Origin: Brachypodium distachyon
Lineage: Eukaryota > Streptophyta > Magnoliopsida > Poales > Poaceae
Assembly: GCF_000005505.3 (NCBI RefSeq)
Contig: NC_016131.3
Span: 32,107,001 to 32,171,000, forward strand
Length of the DNA: 64,000 nucleotides
Reading direction: 5' to 3'
Below the pieces are notes generated by a model. It saw nothing but the letters and a program-made list of their open reading frames with translations. It searched no databases and was not told where the DNA came from. The translations under genes were made by a program, and so were the position numbers. Of this stretch, positions 35,576 through 47,371 are shown in pieces (the first letter of the stretch is position 1; every line of letters begins with the position of its first letter).

Positions 35576-35689
35576 GATCGGATCGGATCGGATCGCTAGT
35601 GCAATCCTTGGAGTTCGACGGGCGAGCACTGCCTGATTGAACAGAGCAGTATCTGTGAAGCCCATGCCTCCTTGGAGTTTCGGTTTTGT

Positions 35690-36250
35690 TATAGTTTCTC
35701 AGGATGCGTAGTGAACTTTGGGCTGATGTTCGTGCTCTCCCCACCAAAAGTTTCTGATCAACTTCATGTAGTCCTTGTGGAACGAAAAGGGTAATTTCAA
35801 AACTCCCATGACGTAGGTCGGCAGCGCCCGATCAAGAGATTTGATTAGCACGTCATTCCCTCCCCTAGAAAGGTTTTTCTCATTCCAATTAGACAATTTT
35901 TTTTAAAAGGAATTAGACAATCTTTTGGCAAACCTATCATTAATTGGCTGAAACCGCCGTGCTTTATTCTTCCTTTAGGTATTGGCAAGCCAAGGTATTT
36001 TTCCACGAAAGAGCTTTGTGAGACATCAGGATTTTCTTCACAGTAATTTGAGTCGCTGCCTTTCTCAAAACTCGAATAGCTTGTCTGACAATATAAGCCT
36101 GCTGACCTGTAGCTTTGAAGAAAAGTAGTCTATCGTCCGCGAACAGAAGATGATACCCGGGGCTCCTCTGCAGCATTTCAGATCGAGGAATTCTTGGTTA
36201 TACATGGCATTCTGCAAAACTTTGAACAAACCTTCAACAACAAATAGGAA
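35690..36250 (-). mobile_element. LINE reverse-transcriptase fragment
   Basis: The minus strand encodes pieces of a non-LTR reverse transcriptase. HLLFADDRLLFFKA is the FADD catalytic block near 36140. Downstream come NEKNLSRGGNDVLIKSLDRA and PTYVMGVLKLPFS, then IRNFWWG. Frames shift between the blocks, so it is inactive. Upstream (36250-36350) PLYPYLFLFVVEGL also fits RT, so the fragment may start near 36300. Confidence 0.8.
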
Positions 36251-36350
36251 TAAGTAGGGGTAGAGAGGGTCTCCCTGCCTGAGGAGCAACACGACGGGGA
36301 CGACAAGCGGCACAAGCGCAAGGGCCAAGGAGGCGTCTCGTTTCCAGCCC

Positions 36351-37426
36351 AATTAACCAGCGTTTTGCGATTTTTCTCACCGAGCAGCAGCCGGCCCAAC
36401 CGGCGTAGCCTAGTCGGATTGGACGACCAAATATGCCAAGGGACCGGATCCAAAGAGCAACTCTAGCACATACCGATTTTCCTCGATCCGAACTGCTAAT
36501 TCGGTTTGGGGCCGAAAAAAACGGCCCGATTAGATAGCGAATACCGGACCGGCCCGAAAAGAAAGAATTCGGGTTACCGAAACGAGCTCGAATATCTACG
36601 GCTCGGAGGGGCGAGTACCAAATCCAATCTCGCGCTGCCGCAATCTGCCACCGCGCCGCCACCCCTACCCACCGGAATGAGGCCGAAAACTCCGTCCCGC
36701 ACTCGCCGAGGCGGCCGGACTGTTTCACCGTGCGGGCGGTGAAATGGGACCGCCGTCGCAGCCGCCCTCCTCACCCCTGACGAGCGCCGCCGCCTAGGTG
36801 CTCGCCTAGGGCCGCGAATGTGGGTCACATGGGAACATTTGAAAATGTTGCCTGGACCAGGTTCTTGGGTCGGCATAGCACCTCGATGGAATGGTGGAAA
36901 ACAAGCAGGTTTGGTCTGGGCCATTTTGAAAGTACCCGTAAAATGGTGGGTCGATTCATTTACTCACTCCGATCTAAACCAACAACAAATTCGATCAGAG
37001 GGAGTAAGGTCACCTCCATCGGGGCGACCCATTTGGGCCGACGCTGTCTGTTTAGGCGAAATGGACCAAAGGCGCGGTCCAGCGGGGCGACTCATTTGGG
37101 CGGGTGTCCGCTTTTTCGTCCGGCTTGACTCATTTCCGTACCAAATTTGGGCCGGGTTTGCGTCGACTCGGACCACGAATGGAGCGCCGGATCGTCCGCC
37201 CTAGCGTCATACTGGCCCGCCTGTCTGTCACAGAACACAAAGCCGCCCCATCCCCATTTCCATCGCCCAGAACCCTGCTCGACCCCGTCGCCGCCGCCCT
37301 CGCTGCTCCCTGTCTCGTCGCCCATTTTTTCCGTCGCAACTGACTGTCTCACCGCCCAATCTCTCCGCCGCAACCACCTGTCTCGCCGCCCTCGCTGCTT
37401 CCTGCCCCACCGGCCGCCGCGACGCC
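36351..37426. other. GC-rich region upstream of Harbinger transposase
   Basis: No host gene recognised. Repeated GGCGACCCATTTGGGC and CATTTGGGCGGG words near 37020 and 37090 resemble the leader or terminal region of a Harbinger-type element, consistent with the transposase that starts at 37427. Confidence 0.35.
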
Positions 37427-38500
37427 ATGGCTGACAACGATTCCGAGTTCTTCTTCAAGCACTTAATGGACAGCGACGATGAGGATTATGACTGCGACAC
37501 CGATTTGCTGGTGAGTGCTGCTCTCTGGTACCGTCAGCATAATCAGATCTGGCGTCCAATTCGTCGGGGGTTGATTAGGGCCGTGCTTACACGCTGGCCC
37601 ACAACAGACAAGCCGGCCATGTTCTTCTTTTCAATGATTATTTTCATCGTACAAATCCTGTGTTTTCTTCCCACCTGTTCCGACACCGGTATCGGATGGG
37701 GCAGCGGTTGTTCAAGCATACCATGCAAGGCATGGCTGGATATGACGAGTACTTCATTTGCAAGCCGGATGCGTGTGGTAGGATTGGGTTTTCCAGTTAT
37801 CAGAAATGCACAGCGGCAATTCAGATGCTGTCATATGGGGTTGCCGGTGACAGTCTCGATGAGTATTTGCGCATGAGCGAGTCAACCTGCCTAGAACAAT
37901 GTATAGATTCTTCACCGCGGTGGTTCAGGTTTTTTGCTCTCAGTACCTGAGAGCACCGACGGCCGCGGACACAGCCCGCTTATTGTCTGTCAATGAGTCC
38001 CGGGGGTTCCTGGGGATGCTTGGAAGCATCGATTGTATGCATTGGGAGTGGAAGAACTGTCAATTCGACTGGAAGGATGCATACACAGGACATGTCGATG
38101 GGTGCACCGTGATTCTAGAGGCGGTTGCATCTCAGGATCTTTGGATTTGGCACTCTTTCTTCGGGATGGCGGGCTCTCACAATGACAACAACATGCTTCA
38201 ATGCTCCCCGGTGTTTTCTAAGCTTGCGGAAGGCCAAGCTCCGGTGGTCAACTATGAGATCAATGGCCGCCGGTACAACAAGGAGTACTACTAGGCAGAC
38301 GGCATTTATCCTGAGTGGTCGACATTTGTGAAGACCATCCGCGGGCCTCAAGGAGAGAAGAGGTGCGGGTTTGCTAAAGAGCAGGAGAGTGCTAGGAAGG
38401 ATGTGGAGCGGGCATTTGGGTGCTGCAAGCTCGTTGGGCAATTGTTCACAATCCTACAAGAACATGGGATGTGGAGATCATGGCCGAGGTGACGACTGCT
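37427..38500 (+). pseudogene. PIF/Harbinger transposase (ALP1-like), disabled
   Basis: From ATG 37427 the product starts with an acidic stretch. It shifts frame near 37630 and again near 37890, then runs to a stop at 38292-38294 with similarity continuing beyond. Family blocks seen: GYDEYFICKPDACGRIGFSS, QKCTAAIQMLSYGVAGDSLD, LGSIDCMHWEWKNC (first catalytic D), GMAGSHNDNNMLQ (second D) and KDVERAFG (E). This is the DDE nuclease of PIF/Harbinger elements, also known from domesticated ALP1-like proteins. Two frameshifts and an in-frame stop (GRRYNKEYY then stop, then ADGIYPEW) make this a dead copy. Confidence 0.85.
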
Positions 38501-39183
38501 TGCGTGATCCTGCTGTTTTTCCGGTAGAAAAAAATATGTATTGTGTACTCTCTCTATATATGCATATGCATATGCATGTAGATAGTATTTTTGGCTAAAA
38601 CTGAAAGTATCAAGCATTGAGCCCTAAAATGCACTAGCCATCTATCTCCTCCTTCCCACGAGTTGGCCCAATGGTCTAAATAGGATTTTAGATCATTGAA
38701 AATTGAACGGTCTACTGGATACTCATAATTCGTACGAACTCGATCATTGCCTGCACCTGGTGTGCCTCCTCGCCTCCTTTTAAATCACAAAACAAACATG
38801 TCTCAAATCCAACAACCTAGCGACCTCTCCTCTGCCTCCTTGGCGTCCCCGCTTTTGGGCATTGGTCGGCTAAGCAGGCTGGCTGATGCTCCACGCTTCG
38901 GCACTTCGGCCGTGAAACAGCAACACACACACACACTACACTATACACACAAGAGGACAACACCTCAGGGATTACTCGTTTAGAGCCACAAAATTTTCAC
39001 CAATGAATGTTCGGAACAATTTTGACCGGTGAATTATCAGAACAATTTTGAATACCCAGTTGTCAAAATCTTGGGCCTGCCCCTGTCTCGGCGACATAGG
39101 CACATAGCCAACCGACGGCCTTCGATGGAGGTCAGTGGTAGCGAGATTTGGGCGCAGAGAGGGAGGGCGACGCTGGAGTAGGC
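38501..39183. other. Intergenic, no gene recognised
   Basis: AT-rich spacer with a TATGCATATGCATATGCATG palindromic microsatellite near 38559. The last 60 bp are the target sequence interrupted by the BARE-like LTR. Confidence 0.4.
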
Positions 39184-39301
39184 TGTTGGAAATATGCCCT
39201 AGAGGCAATAATAAATTTGTTATTATTCATATTTCCTTGTTCTTGATAAAGGTTTATTATCCATGCTATAATTGTATTAACAGGAAACTAAATACATGTG
39301 T

Positions 39302-40212
39302 TGTCGCACCAGTGGCACCCAGGGTACCACCGTTGCATGACGCGTGGGCCACCTCGCTTGCTCCCCGGAAGGATCGCACCCCGGGCAGCGCCGCACAAGC
39401 TGCCCGACAAGTCACCAGCCTGGCCGGGCTAGCCGGGCTACGGGGGTTGCCTTGTAGGGCAGCAAGAGAAATCCCGCCTGGGCGCTTCTCGAGAAGGTTA
39501 CTTTTCGGGAAGGGCATTCCTGGGCGCAGGTGTCCGTTACAGGAGCGGGACCGAGCGGGAGCGACAGCGGCGCCACGTGGCCGCTCGGCGGGCACCTTGT
39601 GTGCAGGGTTCGTCAGGACAAAGAGTGAAGCACATGCCAGCATTGAATGCCCCGATAGAAAGGGGATTCCCCGTCTAGTCAGCCTACAGTGACTGGCCTG
39701 GGGTAAATTTTAGGCACCTAGGGCCCTAGTTGCAGGGCTACGCAACCTGCGTGCAAGCCAGCGCAGCGGGGCCGAGCTGCCCTAGCTCTTTGTTCGCCAT
39801 GTGTCACCCATGCACCGAGGCACCTGTGGTATCCCCTTCGGTATAAAAGGAGGACCCCCGCCAACGGTCAAAGGGTTCGGCCCGGCTCAGTTAGAGGATC
39901 GGGTTTCCAGTTCACAGCTAGTAGTAGTCAGAAGTAGCAAGTAGCGCTTAGCTAGAAAGAGAGAGCACCCGGGGACTTCCCCCGCAACCTGTAAACCCTA
40001 GTTCACTGGCTAATAACAAACTCGGAGGCAGGACGTAGGGTTTTACACCTCAGGGTGGCCCGAACCTGGTTAAAAAGCGTTCTCCTGTTCATTTTGCTCT
40101 TACGCCTCACATTGGCCTCGGCGGCGATCGCCGGAGCGATCCCCGTCGCCCACTACCGAACCTAAAAGGGGGTGCTTGCGCATCCCCGGTGTCTGAGCCC
40201 CGTGCTACGACA
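39302..40212 (+). mobile_element. Solo LTR nested in the BARE-like LTR
   Basis: It starts TGTCGCACCAG and ends GTGCTACGACA, 911 bp, flanked by the perfect 5-bp duplication TGTGT (39297-39301 and 40213-40217). It is related to the LTR at 6284-7216. It has a GTATAAAAGGAGG TATA box near 39841. Its insertion splits the BARE-like LTR, so it is the younger event. Confidence 0.93.
39842..39852 (+). promoter_or_regulatory. TATA box of nested LTR
   Basis: TATAAAAGGAG, positioned as in the related LTR at 6284 and followed by the same CCCCCGCCAACGG block. Confidence 0.6.
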
Positions 40213-41529
40213 TGTGTGGATAAATAAACAAATACCGTGTCCCTAATACGCCTATGCTAGATTAGCTCGTTGATTAAAAGATGGTTAAGGTTTTCTAACC
40301 ATAGACATGTGTTGTCATTTAATAACGAGGTCATATTATTAGGAGAATGATGTGATGGAAAGACCCAAACCTTAGCATAGCTTTTGATCGTGTCCCTTAA
40401 GTTTAAATTGCTAATGCTTTTATTATGTCAAGTATCATTTCCTTAGACCATGAGATAATGCCACTCCCTAGTACCAGAAGAATACTTTGTGAACATCAAC
40501 CGTCATCTCGTAACTGGGTGATCATAAAGGTGTTCTTCAGGTATCTCAGAAGGTGTTTGTTGGGTTGTATGGATCAAGACTGGGATTTGTCACTCCATGT
40601 GACGGAAAGATATCTCTGGGCCCTCTCGGTAATATAACGTCTTAATGAACTTGAAAGCATGTGACTAATGTGCTTAGTCACGGGGATATTATATTGCTGT
40701 ACGATTAAAGAGAACTTGCCGGTAACGAGATTGAACTAAGTATGGTGATACTGACGATCAAATCTCGGGCAAGTAATATATCGCGAGACAAAGGGAATTG
40801 ATACCGGATTAATTGAATCCTCGACATAGTGGTTCAACCGATGAGATCTTCGTAGAATATGTGGGAGTCATTATGGACATCCAGGTCCCGCTATTGGTTA
40901 TTGATGAAAGAGGTGTCTCGGTCATGTCCACATGTTCTCGAACCCGTAGGGTCACATACTTAACGCTTAATGTCACTATGGTACGATGAGATAATAGATT
41001 GTGATATCGAATATTGATTCGGAGTCCAGGATGGGATCCAGGACATCACGAGGAGCTTCGGAATGGTCCGGAGATAAAGAATTATATATGGGAAAGTTGT
41101 TTCGGAAAAGTTCAGGATATTTTCCGGCATTGACCGAGAATATTCTAGAAGGTTCCGGAAGTTCTCGGAAGGTTCTGAAATGTTCCGAATTATTCCTGAG
41201 AATTTAATTGGGCATCTGCAGTAATTAATTAGAGAAATCTAATTAATTATCCTTAGGGAAAAGGGAATTTAATTGGGCCTAAGCCCATTAGGAAAAGGGA
41301 AGGCTTCGGTGGGAGCTGTCCACCACGTGGTGGAGCTCACGTACATGGAAGACCGAACAGAAGGATTAGGAATCCTTCCGGGACTCCCTGGCCGGCCACC
41401 TCTAGGAAAGGAAAGTGAAAAATTGAATTAGGAAATTGATCCCTATGTGATCAAATTCCTATTTCTTGAAAGGCAAGAAAGGAAATAAGAGATTGTCTCC
41501 TTTACCTGCCTTGCTGTCGGCCTCCTCTC

Positions 41530-41540
41530 CTATATAAGGA
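41530..41540 (+). promoter_or_regulatory. TATA box of BARE-like LTR
   Basis: CTATATAAGGA in the U3/R region, as in BARE-1 LTRs. Confidence 0.6.
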
Positions 41541-41948
41541 GGGGAGGGGCTGCCCCTTGGCCTAACGCTGCTCCTCCCCCCGACCTCCTCCTCTCACGCG
41601 CAAGGTGAAGACCTGCCCATGGAGAACTCCACCATAGCTTAGACCACGCCGTCGTGCTGTTGGAATCTCATCAACCTCTTCCCCTCGCTTGCTGGATCAA
41701 GGAGGAGACGACGTGAAGCTGAATGTGTGGATATCAAGGAGGTGCCGTCTGTTCGGCATTGAGATTGGTCTCATCGAAAGTTCCACTACGCTAACAACGA
41801 TCCTGTGATCGTAACGCTTTGTGGTCTACGAGGGTATGATGCTCATAATCCCTCTCGTTACTTACATCTAGTAGATATGATCTTGGGGTTTCTTCCGCAC
41901 TTCTCGTAGGAATTTTTTTGTTTTTCCTGCGACGAACCCATCATAGGC

Positions 41949-42810
41949 TGCCGGCGACAGCGGATCGGATGCTGAGCCGTGGCACATGGAAGCACCGCAA
42001 TAGCTCGCTCGCCCAGGGGCACGTCAAGAACGGCAGCTCGCGCGAGGAGGCTGGGGGCGACAGCAAGACTGCAGCCCGCTGCACGCCAAACGCGGTTGCC
42101 TCACGTGACAAACGGAACAATTAGAGAAAAAATGAATTCCGCAAACCAGACACAACAACGTTAGGAGAGCACCTGCAATACATCGGGCACAGTAAAAAAA
42201 ACACTGAGATCCCCAAATCCGTCAGCGGGAGACAGACCAGATCAGACCACCACCGATGGAACGGCCGACGAAACAAAATGGGGCACGCACAAGTCTATAT
42301 ATACGGCACGGAAGAAAGCACCAGAAGCAGCCACACCGACACAGAAAAGTCAGCGCAACAACTCTGAAGAAATCCACAGGGACAGCACACAGCGGATGGG
42401 AACACACGTCTGCATGCATGCAGCGACAACGCACACGACAACCCGCCCACGGGACAAGGCTTCGGTGAAGCTGACTTTGGGTGGCCGACATGTAGGCCAA
42501 CGTGGTGTGGGGCCCACATGTCAGCCTCTCAAAGTCATGTGAAGTAACTTCACTGAATCTTTCTCCCCGCGCACGACACCACTCGCGCGGGCCGGCAACT
42601 ATCATGCACCCCTCCGCACACACCCACACTGGCGGTGGCCCACCACGGCAACAACGGCCCACAATCAGCGACAAGAAAACAAACGTATCAGGTGCAGCCA
42701 TCCCCAAACGCTCGGCACAAAACCCACCCAAATTCACAGCCGTGCATACGTGGAGAGTAAGCACAGGCCGAAAAACTCCTCCGGCCTGAGGTGACATATC
42801 TTATAAGAAT
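41949..42810. other. GC-rich intergenic, no gene recognised
   Basis: The first part continues the target site of the BARE-like LTR. Open frames exist on both strands (up to 191 codons on the minus strand, 42797-42222), but none resembles a known protein. Confidence 0.35.
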
Positions 42811-42813
42811 TTG

Positions 42814-43086
42814 AAGCTAGCAGAATTATTGGATAATGACCATGTGCTATTGATATAATGAACCGTGGGGTTCTTGAATACTGTCAATGTGTTATCTGAT
42901 GCCTATAGTTAACAGCCATGTGGTTCTGATTATGATCCGCCTGCTCTGTAGCATGTGGCAAGTGTCATTTTCCGTGGTTTGGTTGGTCAACCGAATAGGA
43001 CGCAGATAATTTAATATGAGAAATACTTTTCGTCATAGGACAAACAGTTGATATGGCCGAGTTGGTCTAAGGCGCCAGATTAAGGT

Positions 43087-43119
<33 letters not shown>

Positions 43120-43377
43120 TGTCAACAAATATTTTTCAATTTTGTTTTAGACGGATTACGCAACACTTTATAGCGTTGTGAACATTTGGGCTGTGTCATC
43201 AATATTTCCCAGTTATCTGAAAGTCCAGTCTTTTGTAAGTCGATGAGGTGCAGCTTTGGGTATTCTGTACACAGTTTCTGAATGTGCATGCATGCAATGC
43301 TCCGTCAGATACACAGCGAACATTCACAATCATGATCACCGACCGATCGAAACAATGAATTCCGCAGTGGATAGAAA
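42814..43377. repeat. Segmental duplication, copy B (tRNA region)
   Basis: Matches 34911-35395: GAAGCTAGCAGAATTATTGG, the tRNA, TTTTAGACGGATTACGCAA, GGGTATTCTGTACACAGTTT and the AGATACACAGCGAACATTCA segment. It ends near the start of the DUF6598 pseudogene insertion; the matching 3'UTR sequence reappears at 44905. Confidence 0.75.
43047..43126 (+). tRNA. trnL-AAG: tRNA-Leu (anticodon AAG), second copy
   Basis: Identical over all 80 nt to the gene at 35072, with the same acceptor, D, anticodon (AAG), long variable and T arms. A T5 run at about 43132 can terminate pol III. Flanks diverge more than the gene itself. Confidence 0.97.
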
Positions 43378-43604
43378 TATGCATATGTTCGACGCGGATG
43401 CGTGAACTCAGATAAGGATCGGAATCGGCTATGAACCGGCCTTTTCGCTTTTTCCCTTAATATCACAGATCGGATTCCTTGTGGGCTAGCTATTTATTTG
43501 TACTCCGTACGTACTAGTATAAGATAGCCCAAGTATAAGATAGCCCAAGGATAGCCCAAGCAACCAATCCTTGCTCGCTCGATCTCCTTGGCACCGTAGG
43601 AGAG

Positions 43605-44760
43605 ATGGCGGATTCCAAGTCTTGTTCCACAGCCAAAGCTGAATTAGAAGCTGCCATGAAACTATCCGAAGCGAAGAAGAAACAAGAAAAGGAGTGGGCA
43701 GCGCAATTTCGAGAGGACGAACTATTCGCCGCCAAGTTCCACCACTTCTGGAACAGATTGTTCGCCCGCCGCGGCGCCACCTTCCATGAAATCAGTAAGA
43801 TAGCTATAATTAACCTTTGTCCGATCCCCTCCTAATCACTACTACCGAAAAAGCATACCACTACAATTATAGTAATCTCTTCTTTCCCAATTTTTGTTGT
43901 TGTTTAATTTTGTTCCAATTTGCACTAAAACAATGAAGATTTTTTTTTTGCGAAACAACAAAGAATTTAGGAACGGATGGAGTACTACTAAATTACTTTT
44001 TCGATCGACTAGGTTCCTTCTTTCGTAAATTTTCCTCCGGCAATCCAATCAAATTTAAAATTTGATTGTATCAATCAACCAAGAGCGCCTGAGCTGGCCA
44101 GTGCAACTCTGAAAGTGTATGGTATGGTTGCCGCACGCGATGTCTTGGATCACAAGCGCAACCTTGTTTTCCACCGTCCCAGGAATAATATATTAATTCC
44201 AATCCAGGCTTGTTAAGTGGCTGATAAACGTACTATGTTGTTCACTTAAACTGATGTTACGTGCAGGATCCGACGGGCCCTAGCCGTGCTGTTGCCGTGT
44301 AGGTGGACTCCTCATACATTGAGGTTTCGCTCAAAGTGAAAGGTGCTACTAAATCTGAGGACAAAGATTTGAGCGAGCTGGTTGTCAAGTACAGAAGTGG
44401 ATGGGTTCTTGATGGTGATTTCACTAGCAGGCTTAGCACCCTGCAATTCAAAGTCGGTCACATTCGGGGCTCTGTCGAGGCCACGGTCTTCATGACGGTC
44501 ACGGCTGGGTCGTGGCCAGAGGGTTTTCGAGGTGTATTTAGCGCTGGAACCAATGGTAACGGCGACCTGCAAGTCAAGATACTTGACACCGGAGATGATC
44601 CATTGCCTGTTGATGCGAATGGGGCGATCAAGCTCACACGTCGTGTGGTTTCGGTTGAACTTGCGGAGAAGCTCAAGGTTTCTGTTGTGGCATACCCAGT
44701 GAGCAAGGAACAAGCTGTCGAGAGCAGCCAAGCAATTTTAATGCCTGAGAGAGACGGTGA
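43605..44760 (+). pseudogene. DUF6598-family protein, broken
   Basis: DUF6598 proteins are a large, poorly characterised grass family. Three blocks fit one gene. Exon-like 43605-43793 starts MADSKSCSTAKAELEAAMK and includes FHHFWNRLFARRGATFHEI. A middle block at about 44104-44175 reads LKVYGMVAARDVLDHK and NLVFHRPRNN. A third block from about 44268 reads DPTGPSRAVAV, then TAG, then VDSSYIEVSLKVKGATK, and continues through DGDFTSRLSTLQFKVGHI and IKLTRRVVSVELAEKLKVSV. The TAG at about 44310 interrupts the conserved joint between blocks, and the C-terminal part after about 44745 runs into unrelated sequence. It is probably a pseudogene, although the 211-codon frame from 44303 is intact. Confidence 0.75.
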
Positions 44761-44904
44761 AAGTGTGACCCACCTATCATATGTCAGGTCGGATGTGCCG
44801 TCCCGTTTGGTTGCCAAGTCTCCCGACCTGTCTTTCAAAATTAGGCATGGCAACGAAAAGGGTCGGGTCGGGTCAGGCCCGTCGGATTACGTCCATAAGA
44901 TAAC

Positions 44905-45160
44905 AGGTTTCGCGCAGATACATAACGAACGTTCATAATCACCGACCGATAAAAAGATTGAATTTCTCAGTCGATAGAAACAGAGGATCCAGAAAAACAC
45001 AAAAGGCAAAGAAAAACTTTCCCCTTTCCCTGTATGTACTGCACACCACCAGCCAACCAACAAAATTCAGCAAACACAAAAGAAGAAGAAGTCCTTCACA
45101 CCGGAGAGACAGACGCCGTTGCTCAATTAACAACAGCTCCCTTCACGGCGGATCGCTTGC
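44905..45160. repeat. Segmental duplication, 3'UTR part beside serine-rich gene
   Basis: Matches 35320-35550 of copy A (AGATACATAACGAAC, TTCTCAGTCGATA, AGAGGATCCAGAAAA, GTCCTTCACACCGGAGA). Its beginning also overlaps the end of copy B (43308-43377), so this short segment exists three times. It is the 3' flank of the minus-strand gene at 45178. Confidence 0.75.
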
Positions 45161-45177
45161 GCGTGGCGTTAAATGAA

Positions 45178-45477
45178 TCAGGCGCCGGCGGGCTTCTTCT
45201 TGCCCATCTCGTGGAGGCCGGAGCCGAAGCTGCCGCGGTGGAGCCTGCAGCGGAACGACCCGGCGTGCGTCGTCGGCGAGCACAGGCACGCCCGCGGGCT
45301 CGCCAGCCCGTGCTTCGCCGCCGCCGCCTGGGCCGCCACCGTCGGCGTGGTCACCATCACCGCCGGCGCCTCCCCGCCGCCCTTGGCCAACGCGACGCCG
45401 GCGTGGAGGAAGGACGGCTTCTTCTCCGCCACCGCGATCTTCTTCACCACCGCCGGCCTGCGCATCTGCTCCTCCAT
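45178..45477 (-). CDS. Small serine-rich-related plant protein (99 aa)
   Basis: An intact single-exon frame starts MEEQMRRPAVVKKIAVAEKK and ends EMGKKKPAGA. The block ACLCSPTTHAGSFRCRLHR (about residues 63-81) is the signature of a conserved plant family annotated as 'serine-rich protein-related', whose biochemical role is not established. Before it is an Ala/Val-rich stretch; no signal peptide or membrane segment is evident. The start is the first ATG of the frame and fits the family's usual beginning. Its 3'UTR is shared with the segmental duplication copy at about 35320-35550, which lacks the coding part. Confidence 0.75.
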   Translation of the reverse strand: MEEQMRRPAVVKKIAVAEKKPSFLHAGVALAKGGGEAPAVMVTTPTVAAQAAAAKHGLASPRACLCSPTTHAGSFRCRLHRGSFGSGLHEMGKKKPAGA

Positions 45478-45540
45478 TGCCGTCTCAACGGCCCAGCGAG
45501 GACGGCGACGATCTTAATTTGGACCTCTACCTGATGATAG

Positions 45541-47371
45541 ATCCCCGCGTAAGCAGGCACTTTACACGAAATGTTTGATCAATCAAACCATGAACATGTG
45601 ACAAATCACTCCCAATTAGCAGCATCTAGCCAGAAACCTCTTAACAACCCAAACAAAAAAACAGATTACAGATCTGTGCCTTTTGAAGGAGAGAAAGATC
45701 TTAGGGAGGATGAGGCATAAGATTCAGTTAATCACGCACCTTTGCCGAAATGGGACACTAATGTGCAGTTAATTGTGGATCCTGATGTCAGCCTAAGTTA
45801 AATTACTCTACCCGGTTGTAGTGGCAAGCAGTAACCAAGTGGGGGAGGGAGATTAAAAAAAGGGGGCGCTTTATGGATGCCTCAGCCTATTTGAAGCCAC
45901 GTAACAGCTGCACAAAGCTATTTTTATCTCCTATCCCTAATGCAGTGGCACCATTTGTGGATCAGATATATCCATATCCATGCGTATGTAAAGTGGGACA
46001 GAGCACACTCCCACATAAGGAGTCAGCAAGACTATTTTTGGGGTGATTAACTATTTGGACAAGATAATTCATTGTCTTCTACCTACGACACATTCTTTCT
46101 GCCAAACTGTTCTCTAATTTGGACTATCCAAGTCTAAGTAATTGCTCCTTTTTATTTATTCTTTGGCGCTTTTGCTCTTTTTCAGCTGTCTTAAATTTCT
46201 GTATTTTTCAGTTGGATCACAGTTTACACACTGCATTAAAAAGTGTAATACTAGTGAACGTTGCTGCAATTTCCATTGTAAAGTTAACGTTGATGGTAAT
46301 TATAAATATGGAGTTAATTTGGTGAGCAGTACTTTCAACTTTGTCCGATTAAACCTGTGGCGAGTTGTCTGGTCGAAGTCTCTATTTTGCAATTGAATAT
46401 ATAGTTTAGTATCATTCGTGAGATTAACCACATAACTGAAGAATCTCCAACTCCAAGCACCTCGATGACCATGATACTGTTCAGAAGCTTCTGTATATTA
46501 CATCACCACCTCGCTACTCATACGGTTTCGAAATGCAAACCATAAGGCCTCCCTTGTCACAGATGGTTCCCAAATCTCAAGTCAAAAAAATTCAGATGAT
46601 CGAGATTGCATAGATATAAATGTAATCGCCAAGTTGATGGGATGATATTGTTATGTACTCCTAGTACATTCCCAAGCATCTTTAGCAGCACAATGGGGCT
46701 AGGGGAGGAATGCAGGAAGGAATATGGCAAACTGAACTGCAGCAAAAAGAATACTTGTATGAAATCTCACATATTTCTTGCTTGGATTGTTTTACAGTAC
46801 ATCACACCACCCTGACAAAACCTCTATGAACCAAAATTAGCTCCTTTCACTATACCATTTCTGTACGTAGTATAGGTCACCTGTGCACATACAACTCTGC
46901 TCGACTTCCTATGAGGGTAGCTGGGTAAGGCCGTATCATAAATTTTAAACAATCACAGAATGTTTCTGAAACAATCTATTCACATTGCTGCGGCACTTTC
47001 AGGCTTTGCCGTCCGTGTAACAACTCTGCCATTTGGCAATAGCTGAATCATGTCGCACCGCAAGCAGGGTCTTTTCAAACACATTTGATTCAACTGTTAT
47101 CCTGTACAGATGTTAGCTTGCACCTATAAATTCGTTGAAGAAAGAAAAAAAATCAGTACCATTCTTGTGTGAGGCAAAATAAACAGCATTGTTTTATACA
47201 GAGCAAGAAAAACAGTTCGTTTTCTGATGGCGCCATGAAATTTTTAAGCCACATCCATTTTTTATTTGGCATGATAGCGACGAAATGCATCTTATAGACT
47301 TGATGTCCTGGCATTGGTTTGACATGAGTTCTGACTTACTTTATGTGGTATTAGAGTCACATTAACAAACA
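45541..47371. other. Intergenic, no gene recognised
   Basis: The left part is the promoter side of the serine-rich gene. The rest is AT-rich with no recognised coding sequence and grades into the 3'UTR of the C2/GRAM gene. Confidence 0.4.

Larger units (their letters stand above)
39184..41943 (+). mobile_element. BARE-1/Angela-like Copia solo LTR
   Basis: It starts TGTTGGAAATATGCCC and ends CGAACCCATCA. The start, the interior and the CTATATAAGG TATA box (about 41530) match the BARE-1/Angela/WIS LTR of Triticeae. A perfect 5-bp target duplication, TAGGC, flanks it (39179-39183 and 41944-41948). Without the nested LTR and its duplication the LTR is about 1844 bp, the usual size. No internal domain is present, so it is a solo LTR left by LTR-LTR recombination. 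Confidence 0.93.

Noticed and set aside
6284..40212. The LTRs at 6284 and 39302 as the two ends of one giant retrotransposon
   Set aside because: They are diverged, 32 kb apart with host genes between, and the second has its own perfect 5-bp duplication.
42222..42797. 191-codon minus-strand frame
   Set aside because: No recognised domain and no supporting neighbours; overlapping frames on both strands reflect GC content.
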